In this document: positions 17,784-25,247 of the stretch, in pieces
Layout of the letters: the number at the start of each line of letters is the position of its first letter
How positions within the stretch are numbered: the first letter of the stretch is position 1
NCBI GenBank assembly: GCA_020632665.1
Contig: JACKFC010000038.1
Coordinates: 1-38,625, forward strand
Direction of reading: 5' to 3'
From: Deltaproteobacteria bacterium
GTDB lineage: Bacteria > Myxococcota_A > UBA9042
Length of the DNA stretch: 38,625 nucleotides
Translations under genes and position numbers: made by a program
The notes under the pieces: model-generated
Seen by the model: only the letters and a program-made list of their open reading frames with translations
Told to the model about the DNA's origin: nothing
The model's database searches: none

Positions 17784-19895
17784 CTACGGGTCGACCCCAG
17801 GGATCGGCCACGCCGGCCGCGGATGCGCCAGCGCCCAGCCCAGCGATGTGCTGCGGAAGAGCGGCTTGGGCTCGGGATAGTGGTCTGCGCCCTGCAAAGT
17901 CCACAGCCGGACGTCGATGCCCGGCGCGCAGCCCGAAAACGCCGAGACGCTGGCGTCCTCCGGCTTGTTGTCGTCGAGCAGGTCGAGCAGATCGTCTTCG
18001 GTCGCCCAGGAGTCCTTGGCGCAGCCGTCGCGGGCGCCCCAGCGGGCGGTGATCTCGAGCGCGCCCGGCGCTTCGTCGTCGCCGCCGAAGGGCATCACGT
18101 CGTCTTTGGTGCCATGGATCTGCAGCACACTCACGGGGGCGGTGGCCTTGCACAGCCACGCGTCCTTGAAGCCCGAACCGGCGACGCTGACCACCGCGGC
18201 GATCCGTTCGCTGCGGTCACACGCCATCCGATACGCCATGAAGCCGCCGGCGCTGTGACCGAAGAGGACGACGCGGCGCGGATCGATGTGAACCTGCAGC
18301 GCCAACTCGTCGAGCAGCGCGGTGAGGTAGGCGACGTCGTCGGTGCCGACACCATCGTAATCGCAGCAGGTATCGGTGGCGTTCCAGGTCGGCGAGCCGG
18401 CGCTGTCGACCACGCCGTCGGGCATCAGCAGCGCGAAGCCGAGGCTGTCGCAGAGCGGACCGAGGGCGAACCACTCCTCGGCGTCCTTGGCGAAATAATC
18501 GTAGCCGCCGAGCAAGACCACGACCGGCAGCGGGTCGACGCCGTCGTAGTCCTTCGGCAGCCGCAGCGCCGCCTTGCGCCCGGGCGGACCGATGCTGCTC
18601 GGGCCGGGGACGACATAGCCCTTGCCGTCGGCGCCGCCGGGCGCGGGGACGACGTCGGTCCATTGCTTGCCGAGCGCGGAGTCGGGGGCGGCGCGCATCG
18701 CCATCAGCCAGCCGGCGACGGTCTGCCCCGAGGGCGCGGTCGAGCGCAGGTTGGCGAGCACGATGCCGGCGAGCTGACCGATGGCGCCCTTGGGCAGCTC
18801 GACCGCCGAGAGGTCGTCGCCGAGGATCGCGGCGGGCGTGCCCAGCAGCGCGGTGTGGAAGCGGCCGGCGCGGAAGAAGCGGCGGTAGCGATCCGGGTAG
18901 GCGGCGGCGAGGGCGCCGGTGCGGTCGCGCAGCATGGCCTCGAAGTCGGCGCCGGGGACCTGCAGGAAGACGTCGGCGAGGATGCCGTCGCGCAGGCCGG
19001 CGAGGCTGGCGACGCGGAAGTTCTGCAGGTGCTCGAACTGCCAAGCGCGGAAGGGCAGCAGCGAGTCGGCGCCCTGGCATGCCGCGCAGCTCTCTGGGAT
19101 CAGCCGGCTGGCGCCGAATTCGTCGAGCAGCTTGGCGAGGAAGGCCGGCTCACCGGGCTTGCCGAGGCCCGCGCCGCTGTCTTCGACGACGTCGATCGGC
19201 ACGTCCGGGTAGAGGTGCCGCAGCAAGGGCAACGCGGCGAAGGTGCCGTAGGCCCCGCCCGAGGAGCCGGCCAGGGTGATCCGCGAAGGCGTGGGGTAGC
19301 GCGCCTTGGCGCCGTCGAGCGCGGCCGAGAGGTTGGCCAGGCCGCGGTGGAAGCGGTCGTCCTCGCCGTCGCCGTCGTCGTCGTGGTCGCGATCGCCGGA
19401 GAACATCGAGCCGTCGCAATAGGGCAGGTAGACGACGTCGTGGTCCTTGTACGGGTTCTCGGGCCGCGCCGGATCGAGCGACTCGAGCAGCGGCACCCCG
19501 GCCGGGGCCTTGTTCACCGCCAAGCAGAACGCGGACCAACACGCGCCGCCGCCCTGCAGGAAGACCAGGAGCTCGTCGCTGCTGCCGTCGCGCATGCTGA
19601 AGCGGAAGGGGTCGCCGCGCAGACACAGCGGCCCCGAGCTCGGGTCGAGCGTGAGCGTGGTGACGCCGTCGGCCTCCTTGGTCTCGCTGACGACGGCCTT
19701 GCCGAGGTGGTCGCCCAGGCCGTTGGCCAGCAGCTCGGGCAGCCCAGCTTCCGGCGCCTTCTTGCCGGCCTCCGCCGCCCCGTCACCGCCGCAACCGCCG
19801 AGCACGAGGGCGATGGCGAGGCTGATGGCGAGCCCGATGGCAGGCAGCTTGCGCGGTGGTGAGGGAGAGGTCGGAGGTTCGAGGGGGGTGTTCAT
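17784..19895 (-). CDS. Lipoprotein with two different alpha/beta-hydrolase (esterase) domains
   Basis: A 703-aa protein with lipobox LGGC (Cys 35). Domain 1 (about 80-410) resembles the pectin acetylesterase/Notum group: VFLQGGGACWS, then the nucleophile region AGSSGGAYGT (209-218). Domain 2 (about 440-690) resembles LpqC/PHB-depolymerase-like and feruloyl esterases: nucleophile elbow GHSAGGFMAYR (Ser548), Asp candidates in HGTKDDVMPF (about 598-599) and a His in LQGADHYPEP (His672). An acidic DRDHDDDGDGEDD loop in domain 1 may bind calcium. Two esterase folds in one outer-membrane or periplasmic lipoprotein suggest deacetylation or de-esterification of a polysaccharide or polyester, but the substrate is unknown. 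No ribosome-binding site is apparent at the ATG. Confidence 0.85.
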   Translation of the reverse strand: MNTPLEPPTSPSPPRKLPAIGLAISLAIALVLGGCGGDGAAEAGKKAPEAGLPELLANGLGDHLGKAVVSETKEADGVTTLTLDPSSGPLCLRGDPFRFSMRDGSSDELLVFLQGGGACWSAFCLAVNKAPAGVPLLESLDPARPENPYKDHDVVYLPYCDGSMFSGDRDHDDDGDGEDDRFHRGLANLSAALDGAKARYPTPSRITLAGSSGGAYGTFAALPLLRHLYPDVPIDVVEDSGAGLGKPGEPAFLAKLLDEFGASRLIPESCAACQGADSLLPFRAWQFEHLQNFRVASLAGLRDGILADVFLQVPGADFEAMLRDRTGALAAAYPDRYRRFFRAGRFHTALLGTPAAILGDDLSAVELPKGAIGQLAGIVLANLRSTAPSGQTVAGWLMAMRAAPDSALGKQWTDVVPAPGGADGKGYVVPGPSSIGPPGRKAALRLPKDYDGVDPLPVVVLLGGYDYFAKDAEEWFALGPLCDSLGFALLMPDGVVDSAGSPTWNATDTCCDYDGVGTDDVAYLTALLDELALQVHIDPRRVVLFGHSAGGFMAYRMACDRSERIAAVVSVAGSGFKDAWLCKATAPVSVLQIHGTKDDVMPFGGDDEAPGALEITARWGARDGCAKDSWATEDDLLDLLDDNKPEDASVSAFSGCAPGIDVRLWTLQGADHYPEPKPLFRSTSLGWALAHPRPAWPIPGVDP

Positions 19896-19974
19896 GGCGG
19901 CAGAGGGTAGCGGAGCCCTCGCCCGGGTGCGAGGGGGGCGGGCGCTTGCATCGCCACCCTCTCCCGGTGATCAT

Positions 19975-20475
19975 GTGCGGACTCGAACGGCCGTCCGCTC
20001 GGCCCACCGGAGGCGTCCCCTGCCCACCGCGCACACCGACGAAGCGATCCGCGCCATCCTCGAAGATGCCCGCACCGTCGCGGTCCTCGGCGCGAGCGAC
20101 AAGCCGTACCGGGCGGGTTGTTACGTCCCTGACTATCTCCACGAGCAGGGGTATGGCGTCGTCGGCGTGAGCCCGAAGCTCGACGGACAGGCCATCTTCG
20201 GCAGCGTCGCCGTCGGCAGCCTGGGCGACCTCGAAGGCGCCTTCGACGTGCTCGACGTCTTCCGCCGCAGCGAGGAGCTGCCGGGCCACGAGGCGGAGAT
20301 CTTGGCGATGCAGCCGCCGCCGCGCGTGGTGTGGCTGCAATTGGGCGTGCGCGACGATGCCTTCGCCGAGCGCCTTCGCGCCCGTGGCATCGTCGTCGTG
20401 CAAGATCGCTGCATGTTGGCGGAGCACCGGCGGCTCGGCGTGCGGCCGCGCCCGCGGGACGCCTCAGCGGAGTAG
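19975..20475 (+). CDS. CoA-binding (YccU-like) protein
   Basis: A protein of 152-166 aa with the CoA-binding Rossmann domain of the YccU/YccV type: DEAIRAILEDARTVAVLGAS, DKPYRAGCYVPDYL, VVGVSPKL, VLDVFRRSEELPGHEAEIL and GIVVVQDRCMLAEHRR. Family proteins normally start only a few residues before DEAIRAIL. The GTG at 19975 is the only standard start nearby and adds a basic stretch, whereas a CTG at 20020 lies six bases after GGAGG and gives exactly the usual length, so I suspect initiation at CTG. The gene overlaps the convergent TIR-like gene by 12 bp at the 3' end. Its physiological role is unclear; binding of CoA or acyl-CoA is a family inference. Confidence 0.85.
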   Translation: MRTRTAVRSAHRRRPLPTAHTDEAIRAILEDARTVAVLGASDKPYRAGCYVPDYLHEQGYGVVGVSPKLDGQAIFGSVAVGSLGDLEGAFDVLDVFRRSEELPGHEAEILAMQPPPRVVWLQLGVRDDAFAERLRARGIVVVQDRCMLAEHRRLGVRPRPRDASAE

Positions 20476-21558
20476 CGGCTCGGCGACCGGTCGGTCGAGG
20501 TCGATGGCCTCCCGCAGCGAAGGCGCCCCGGTGAGCGCCGCCGCGATCTTCGAGCGGCGGGCGCGACGCGGCGCGACGGCCGGTGCATCGGATTCCTCGA
20601 CTTCTTTCTCGACCGCCGGAGCGGCAGCCGGCTGCGGCGCCTTGCGTGGCGCTGCGGTCGGTTCGGTCTGGGCGGTGCCGTCGAAGGCCTCGATCGCGTC
20701 GTAGGGCGAGACGTGGGTGCTCGGCGGCGGCGGCACCTGCGGCGGGCTCGCCACGTTCGGCGCGGCGGCGAGGATGGCGGCCGACTCGAGCGCGAGATCG
20801 TCGCTCGGCGCGGCGGCTGTGGGCGCGGCGAGGGCGGCGTCGGCGCGCATCGCCATCTCGCTCGACGGCGCGGCAGAACGCAGCCAGCCACCCGCGGCCA
20901 CCGCGATCAGGGCGACCAGCGCGCCGGCCGCGGCGAAGGAGGCGAGCTGCTGCCGCCCGGCGCGGGCGTGGACGTAGACGGGCGCCGACTCGGCGGCGGC
21001 GAGGGCCTCCGGCGTCATCGCGATCGTATCGGCGCGGGCGACGCGGCGGTCGCGCAGGCCGGCCTCGATCCGCCGCAGCACGGCGAGCTCGGGATCTTCG
21101 GCGACGCGCAAGGGCGCGCGGTCGGCGGGGAGCAGCTCCGAGGCGGCGAACGCGGTGCTGACGTCGATCTGCGGTGGCGAGAGCAGCGCGGCGACCAGCT
21201 GCCGCCAGGCGTCGTGCGGCGCATTCTCGGGGTCGACCAGCAGCGCGGCGTGCGCCGGCGGACGGGCGATCGTGCCACGCGTCGAGAGCACGCCGATCGG
21301 CACCCGCGCGCCTTCCGCTGCGGCGACGGCGTGCTGCAGACGAAAGTCGCGGCTTGCGTTCTCGGTATGCAGCACCACGACCGCCGCCGCCGCGGCGACG
21401 CGACGCGTGTCGTCTTCGAAGTCGAGGTCCTGCAGCGCGCCGGGCTCGGCGACCGGTCCGAGGCCGCGCACCGTCACGCCACACGCGACCAACGAGCGCG
21501 CGGCTTGCAGCGCGGCGTTGTGATCGCGCGGGTGGAAGAGCAGCAACATGCGGGTCAT
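20464..21558 (-). CDS. TIR-like N-terminal domain with single transmembrane segment
   Basis: A 364-aa protein starting at ATG 21558 behind GAGGAGG. Residues 1-125 look like a TIR/flavodoxin-like fold: RMLLLFHPRDHNAALQAARSL, CGVTVRGLG, AAVVVLHTENAS, GARVPIGVLS. The glutamate that catalyses NAD cleavage in active TIR domains would fall near Gln75-His76, so enzymatic activity is doubtful. A helical linker (150-200) leads to one membrane helix (about 207-226), then a Pro/Ala-rich, charged tail (230-364) ending in a basic patch (APRRARRSKIAAAL). Topology and function are inferred; a signalling or scaffolding role is possible. It ends inside the convergent CoA-binding gene. Confidence 0.7.
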   Translation of the reverse strand: MTRMLLLFHPRDHNAALQAARSLVACGVTVRGLGPVAEPGALQDLDFEDDTRRVAAAAAVVVLHTENASRDFRLQHAVAAAEGARVPIGVLSTRGTIARPPAHAALLVDPENAPHDAWRQLVAALLSPPQIDVSTAFAASELLPADRAPLRVAEDPELAVLRRIEAGLRDRRVARADTIAMTPEALAAAESAPVYVHARAGRQQLASFAAAGALVALIAVAAGGWLRSAAPSSEMAMRADAALAAPTAAAPSDDLALESAAILAAAPNVASPPQVPPPPSTHVSPYDAIEAFDGTAQTEPTAAPRKAPQPAAAPAVEKEVEESDAPAVAPRRARRSKIAAALTGAPSLREAIDLDRPVAEPLLR

Positions 21559-21614
21559 CGGGGCCTCCTCTCGCGGCCTGCTCCGGCCGCCGACACGAGA
21601 AGGACGCAGCCCCG

Positions 21615-22394
21615 CTACGACTCTGACACCCCCCGCGGCCGCGACCCGTCCGGCGGCAACACGAGCCAATCGCCGCGGGCATGCTCGCAGGGCGCGCCGT
21701 CGACGTAGGCCATCGCCACCCGCGGGGAGGCGGCGGGATCGACGGTGATCCAGGTCTGGCTGACGGTATTGGCGATCGCGGTGTGCTTGCAGGCCGAGAG
21801 GCCGCCCTTCGCCGGGCTGTGGCTGGTGAGGAAGGCGGCGATCGCGGCCTCGGTCGCGGCGCTGTCGGCGTCGTGCGGCAGCGCGTCGAGTGTCTGGGCG
21901 GCGACGGCGGCGCGGGCGGCGGTGGCGGCTTCGAGGTCGAAGCCGGCCGAGGTGCGCCAGAGCGGCAGCGGTGGGTGCGCGATGGTGAGCGCTTCGCCGT
22001 CCCAGCGCGCCTCGAGCGCGTCGGCCCCGGCGACGTCGACCGCGAGCAGGCGGAAGGGCCGGATCTGCGACAGCGGAGCCGCGCGGACGGCAGCCTCGGC
22101 GGCGGCGAGATCAGAGGTCGCACCGACCTCCGCGACGAGAGTGCCGCGGCTGATCGGCTCGGGCGGGGTGCGGAACGCGGCCTCGGCCTCGTAGTCGTTG
22201 AGCAGCGTGACGGCGAGGCCGGCGCGGTTGACCAGGGTCCAGGTGCCGCCGGCGTCGACGTCACGCGGCGCGAGGACCGTGCCGTCCTGGCGGATCGCCG
22301 GGGGCTCGGCGCGGCCGCGCCAGATCGCCTCGTCGCGGTTGCCGACCAGCCAGAGCCTGCCCTGCCCGTCCTTGCGGGCCACGATCGTGCACAT
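21615..22394 (-). CDS. NRDE/TANGO2-family protein
   Basis: A 259-aa protein of the Ntn-hydrolase-like TANGO2 family. Hallmarks are Cys2 in MCTIV, the name-giving NRDE at residues 19-22 (VGNRDEAIWR), APRDVDAGGTWTLVN and LTLLND-like VTLLNDYEAEA, and a C-terminal HTAIANTVSQTWI. Eukaryotic TANGO2 has been linked to haem or lipid handling; the bacterial role is not settled. GGGAGG lies about four bases before the ATG. It shares direction and close spacing with the racemase homologue upstream, which ends 15 bp before it. Confidence 0.9.
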   Translation of the reverse strand: MCTIVARKDGQGRLWLVGNRDEAIWRGRAEPPAIRQDGTVLAPRDVDAGGTWTLVNRAGLAVTLLNDYEAEAAFRTPPEPISRGTLVAEVGATSDLAAAEAAVRAAPLSQIRPFRLLAVDVAGADALEARWDGEALTIAHPPLPLWRTSAGFDLEAATAARAAVAAQTLDALPHDADSAATEAAIAAFLTSHSPAKGGLSACKHTAIANTVSQTWITVDPAASPRVAMAYVDGAPCEHARGDWLVLPPDGSRPRGVSES

Positions 22395-22409
22395 GCGTCC
22401 TCCCGCGGC

Positions 22410-23279
22410 TCAGGCGTCCGCTGCGGTCCAGGCCGCGACGACGCCGAGGTCGATCCCGAACGCGCGCTGCGCCGCCCGCTGCGTCGCTTCGGGGTCGCCG
22501 CTGGTGAAGACCTGCCACGTCGGCACGCCCGACGAAAGCACGCCCGACGAAAGCACGCCCGACGAAAGCCCCGACGGCGAGGCCAGAGCAGGAGACGACC
22601 CAGACGCCGGCAGCGCGGCGAGCAACGCGGCGAGCGCCGCTTCGGCCGGATCGAAGAGGCGCACCCCGGGCAGCGCCGCGGCGAATGCGGCGTGCGCGGC
22701 GGGATAATGCGTGCAGGCGAGCACCGCGACCTCGGCGTGGCGCAAGGGCGCACAGAGCCGGGCGACCAGGGCGCGGGTCTGCGGCCCGTCGACGTCGCCC
22801 GCTTCGATCCGTGCGCTCAACGCCTGCGCGACGCGGCCACGGACCACGTGGCCACCGCGCCGCAGCGGCCGACTCCACGCACCGGAACGGATGGTTCGGG
22901 CCCCGCCGAGCACGGCGATCTGGGTCGGCGGCTGGGCGAGCAGCGCGGCGACGCCTGGCTCGATGACGCCGTGCAGGCCGTGCGGCAGCAGGCGGTCGAC
23001 GCCGGCGGAGCGAAGCACACCGAGCGCGGTGCTGGCGGCGTTGCAGGCGAGCAGGACGGCCGCCGCACCGGCGCCGCGCTCCTGCCGGACCAGCGTCGCG
23101 ACCCGGTCGGCGAGCGCCGCGGGCGGGACCCGGCCCCAGGGCAGAAAGCCCGCGTCGCTGCGGTAGCGCAGGCGCAGATCGGGGCGCGCGGCGTGCAGCC
23201 GGGCGAGCAGGTCGACGCCGCCGATGCCCCAGTCGAGCAGGCTGACCATCGGCGCGGGCGGGCCTGGCGTCGGGCTCAC
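22410..23279 (-). CDS. Diverged glutamate/aspartate racemase homologue (MurI-like)
   Basis: A 289-aa Asp/Glu racemase-fold protein. Both catalytic cysteine motifs are kept: LACNAAS (Cys69 counted from the ATG at 23249) and ACTHYP (Cys179). MurI supplies D-glutamate for peptidoglycan. Differences from the usual enzyme are visible: the N-terminal DSG is DWG (LLDWGIGG), the FPYG motif is LPWG, and NTA after the first Cys is NAA. A Ser/Gly-rich insertion (LSSGVLSSGV) from a 15-bp tandem repeat lies before the last 40 residues. The GTG at 23279 overlaps the methyltransferase stop (GTGA) and suggests coupling; ATG 23249 is the alternative. It may be the cell's MurI or a relative of changed specificity. 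Confidence 0.8.
   Translation of the reverse strand: MSPTPGPPAPMVSLLDWGIGGVDLLARLHAARPDLRLRYRSDAGFLPWGRVPPAALADRVATLVRQERGAGAAAVLLACNAASTALGVLRSAGVDRLLPHGLHGVIEPGVAALLAQPPTQIAVLGGARTIRSGAWSRPLRRGGHVVRGRVAQALSARIEAGDVDGPQTRALVARLCAPLRHAEVAVLACTHYPAAHAAFAAALPGVRLFDPAEAALAALLAALPASGSSPALASPSGLSSGVLSSGVLSSGVPTWQVFTSGDPEATQRAAQRAFGIDLGVVAAWTAADA
22525..22569. repeat. 15-bp tandem repeat, three copies, in the racemase homologue
   Basis: ACGCCCGACGAAAGC occurs three times in exact tandem. On the coding (minus) strand it encodes Leu-Ser-Ser-Gly-Val repeats in a likely surface loop. The unit preserves frame on expansion or loss. Confidence 0.9.
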
Positions 23280-24601
23280 GGCCAGGTCTCTTCGAGCGGC
23301 CGGATGGCGCGCATCGGCCCGCTGTCGAAGGCGAGGACGCGGGCGGTGCGGCCGACGTCGAGCAGCTCGACGGCGTGGCCGGGGAAGCGGCTCTCGAGGA
23401 AGAAGGCGTATTCGTGCCAGGCGCGGATCGGGTTGTGGTCGAGCATCGTCTGCCACGCCGGATCGCCGACCAGCGCGCCCAGGGCTTTGCGATAGCGCGG
23501 CAGGCGGCGGGCGCGGAGGCGATGCGAGGCGATATCGAGCGCCATCCGTGGCAACTCGCGCGGCTCCGGGGCCTTCGCCGCCATATCGACGATCAGCAAC
23601 CGCCCCTCGGGCACCAGGACCCGCCGCACCTCGGCGATCATCGGGTCCCAATCGAGGTAGCGAAACGAGAGCAGCGAAACGGCGACGTCGACGCTGGCGT
23701 CGGGCAGCGGCAGCGTCGGCCCATCGAGCTTGGCGAAGCGCAGGTGGTCGTGACCGGCGCAGCGGCGGCGGGCGTGCTCGAGCATCCCGGCGCTGGCGTC
23801 GACCCCGACGCCTTCGGCGAGGCGCGGGGCCCAGCGCTGCAACAAGGCGCCGTTGCCGCAGCCGAGGTCGAGGACGCGCAGCTTGCCGCCGGGCGGGAGC
23901 AGCGACGCGACGGCGCCGTCGAGGTGGCGTTCGAGCCAGGCGACTTCCTTCTCGCGTACGGCGATATCGTCGAAGACCGCGTCGTAGCCGGCGGCGACGG
24001 CGTCGTAGCTGCCGTCGGAGGCTTCGCTCGGCGGCAGGTAGCGCTTCATCGGCTCGGCTTTGGCGACGCCGGCGTATTTGCCGATGCTGGCGAGCAGGCC
24101 GTGCGAGGTGCGCCCGGGGAAGCCGACGAGGTAGACCTCGGCGTCGGGATCGCCGGTGCGCGGTCGCACGAAGCGGTCCGGGCGGGCGGAGAAGGTGGTG
24201 TACCAATGGTAGCCGCTGGCCGGGATGCCGAAGGTGCGGGCGAAGAACGGCGCGAACCAGCGCGCGGTGCGGCAGGCGTGGAAGAAGGCCTCGGCGCCGG
24301 GGGCGAAGGGGATGGCGGCGGCGCGCCACTCGCCGGGGCTCATCTGCTCGGGCCAGGCGGTGGTGCCGAACATCGGCCCGTAGAGCCCGGAGTGGGTGAA
24401 GAGGTCCAGCGCGGCGATGCGGTCACCGGCGGCGGCGATGTTGGCGAATTGTTCGAGCAGCGCGGCCTTGCGCTCGATGGCGAGGCAGCGGACCGCGGCG
24501 CCCCGGGCGCGCTCGCGGCGGGCCAACGACTCGGCGGCGCGCTGCAGCTCGGCGCCGCCTTCGCGGTAGCGGGTGGTGTAGCCGATGAGGACGAGGTCCA
24601 G
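23276..24601 (-). CDS. SAM-dependent methyltransferase with long N-terminal domain
   Basis: A 441-aa protein. The C-terminal half (about 200-400) is a class I methyltransferase: VLDLGCGNGALLQRW is the SAM-binding motif I, followed by GVDASAGML and VAVSLLSFRYLDW. The N-terminal 195 residues (ALDLFTHSGLYGPMFGTTAWPEQ and a following FPGRTSHGLL) form a separate conserved-looking domain that I cannot name. The reading frame with sensible sequence (DLVLIGYTTRYREGGAELQ) continues 25 codons upstream of the first TTG (24526) and contains no ATG, GTG or TTG; a CTG at 24601 stands five bases after GGAGG and is my preferred start. The murI-like gene starts within its stop codon. The substrate is unknown. 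Confidence 0.85.
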   Translation of the reverse strand: MDLVLIGYTTRYREGGAELQRAAESLARRERARGAAVRCLAIERKAALLEQFANIAAAGDRIAALDLFTHSGLYGPMFGTTAWPEQMSPGEWRAAAIPFAPGAEAFFHACRTARWFAPFFARTFGIPASGYHWYTTFSARPDRFVRPRTGDPDAEVYLVGFPGRTSHGLLASIGKYAGVAKAEPMKRYLPPSEASDGSYDAVAAGYDAVFDDIAVREKEVAWLERHLDGAVASLLPPGGKLRVLDLGCGNGALLQRWAPRLAEGVGVDASAGMLEHARRRCAGHDHLRFAKLDGPTLPLPDASVDVAVSLLSFRYLDWDPMIAEVRRVLVPEGRLLIVDMAAKAPEPRELPRMALDIASHRLRARRLPRYRKALGALVGDPAWQTMLDHNPIRAWHEYAFFLESRFPGHAVELLDVGRTARVLAFDSGPMRAIRPLEETWP

Positions 24602-24717
24602 GGCTGCCTCCAGCGGCGACGGCCGCGGCGGGCAGATTCGCCGTGGTTCTGGGATGTGGCAAGTCTGGGGATGTGGCAGGCTCGGGGGATGGCACGATGT
24701 CGGCGACGCAGCAAATT

Positions 24718-24777
24718 GGTTCCAGGTGCTTATACTTTACACTTTATGGAAAGTGTAAAGTATAAGCACCTGGAACC
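24718..24777. repeat. Perfect 60-bp palindrome (28-bp arms, 4-nt loop) at a start codon
   Basis: Bases 24718-24745 and 24750-24777 are exact reverse complements, with loop ATGG at 24746-24749. The arms are AT-rich in a GC-rich setting and contain GTGCTTATACTTTAC and, on the right, TAAGCACCTGGAACC. The loop supplies the start codon and the right arm the first ten or so codons of the next gene. The right-arm text recalls extragenic palindromes linked to REP-associated Y1 transposases in several phyla; that link is recollection only. Confidence 0.95.
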
Positions 24778-25222
24778 TTTTCTCCTCCTCGCGCTCTGCG
24801 TCGGATGTGCCGCCGAGCCGGCGGTGGAGGAGCCGATCTTCCCGGCCTCGGCGCCGAGCAGCTGGCGCGAAGTCCGCGACTGCCGGCATAGCCACGAGCA
24901 TGAGTTGAATCACATTCGGGTATTGGCGGACGACGCGGCACACGACCGCTACCTGAATTGGGACGCGCCGTTTCCGGTCGGCGCGACGTTGCTCAAGCTC
25001 GAATACGACGACGCGGCGTGCAGCAACCTGATCCGCTACACCGTGATGCAGAAGCGTGAGGCGGCCAGCGACCCGGAGCGCGGCGACTGGCGCTGGCAGA
25101 CGGTCTCACCGACGCGCGAGGTGCTGCCGAGCAACACCAAGAGCTGCGTCGGCTGCCACACGGTGCACTGCAAGGAGAGCGAGGGGACGGGCTTCGATCT
25201 GACCTGCGCCGAGGAGCTCTGA
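24746..25222 (+). CDS. Cytochrome P460-like secreted/lipoprotein
   Basis: A 158-aa protein. The ATG lies in the loop of the palindrome; the right arm encodes SVKYKHLEP, the charged n-region of a signal peptide whose core is FLLLALCVGC. Cys21 could be lipidated, although the -3 residue is not the usual Leu. The body follows the cytochrome P460 pattern I know (WREVRDCRHSHEHELNHIRV, FPVGATLLKLEYDD, YTVMQKRE) and ends with a haem c-binding CVGCH (134-138) in SCVGCHTVHC. A periplasmic redox role is likely, substrate unknown. An in-frame ATG at 24689 would read through the whole palindrome; the loop ATG fits a signal peptide better. Expression may be affected by hairpin formation in the message. 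Confidence 0.8.
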   Translation: MESVKYKHLEPFLLLALCVGCAAEPAVEEPIFPASAPSSWREVRDCRHSHEHELNHIRVLADDAAHDRYLNWDAPFPVGATLLKLEYDDAACSNLIRYTVMQKREAASDPERGDWRWQTVSPTREVLPSNTKSCVGCHTVHCKESEGTGFDLTCAEEL

Positions 25223-25247
25223 CGCAGCGCCCGGGAGCGCCGCCGGC

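Noticed and set aside
17586..19862. 758-codon plus-strand frame opposite the double esterase
   Set aside because: Antisense shadow; the minus-strand protein has clear motifs while this one is low complexity.
19892..22753. 953-codon minus-strand frame spanning several genes
   Set aside because: Arg/Pro/Ser-rich shadow in another frame of the TIR-like, NRDE and racemase genes.
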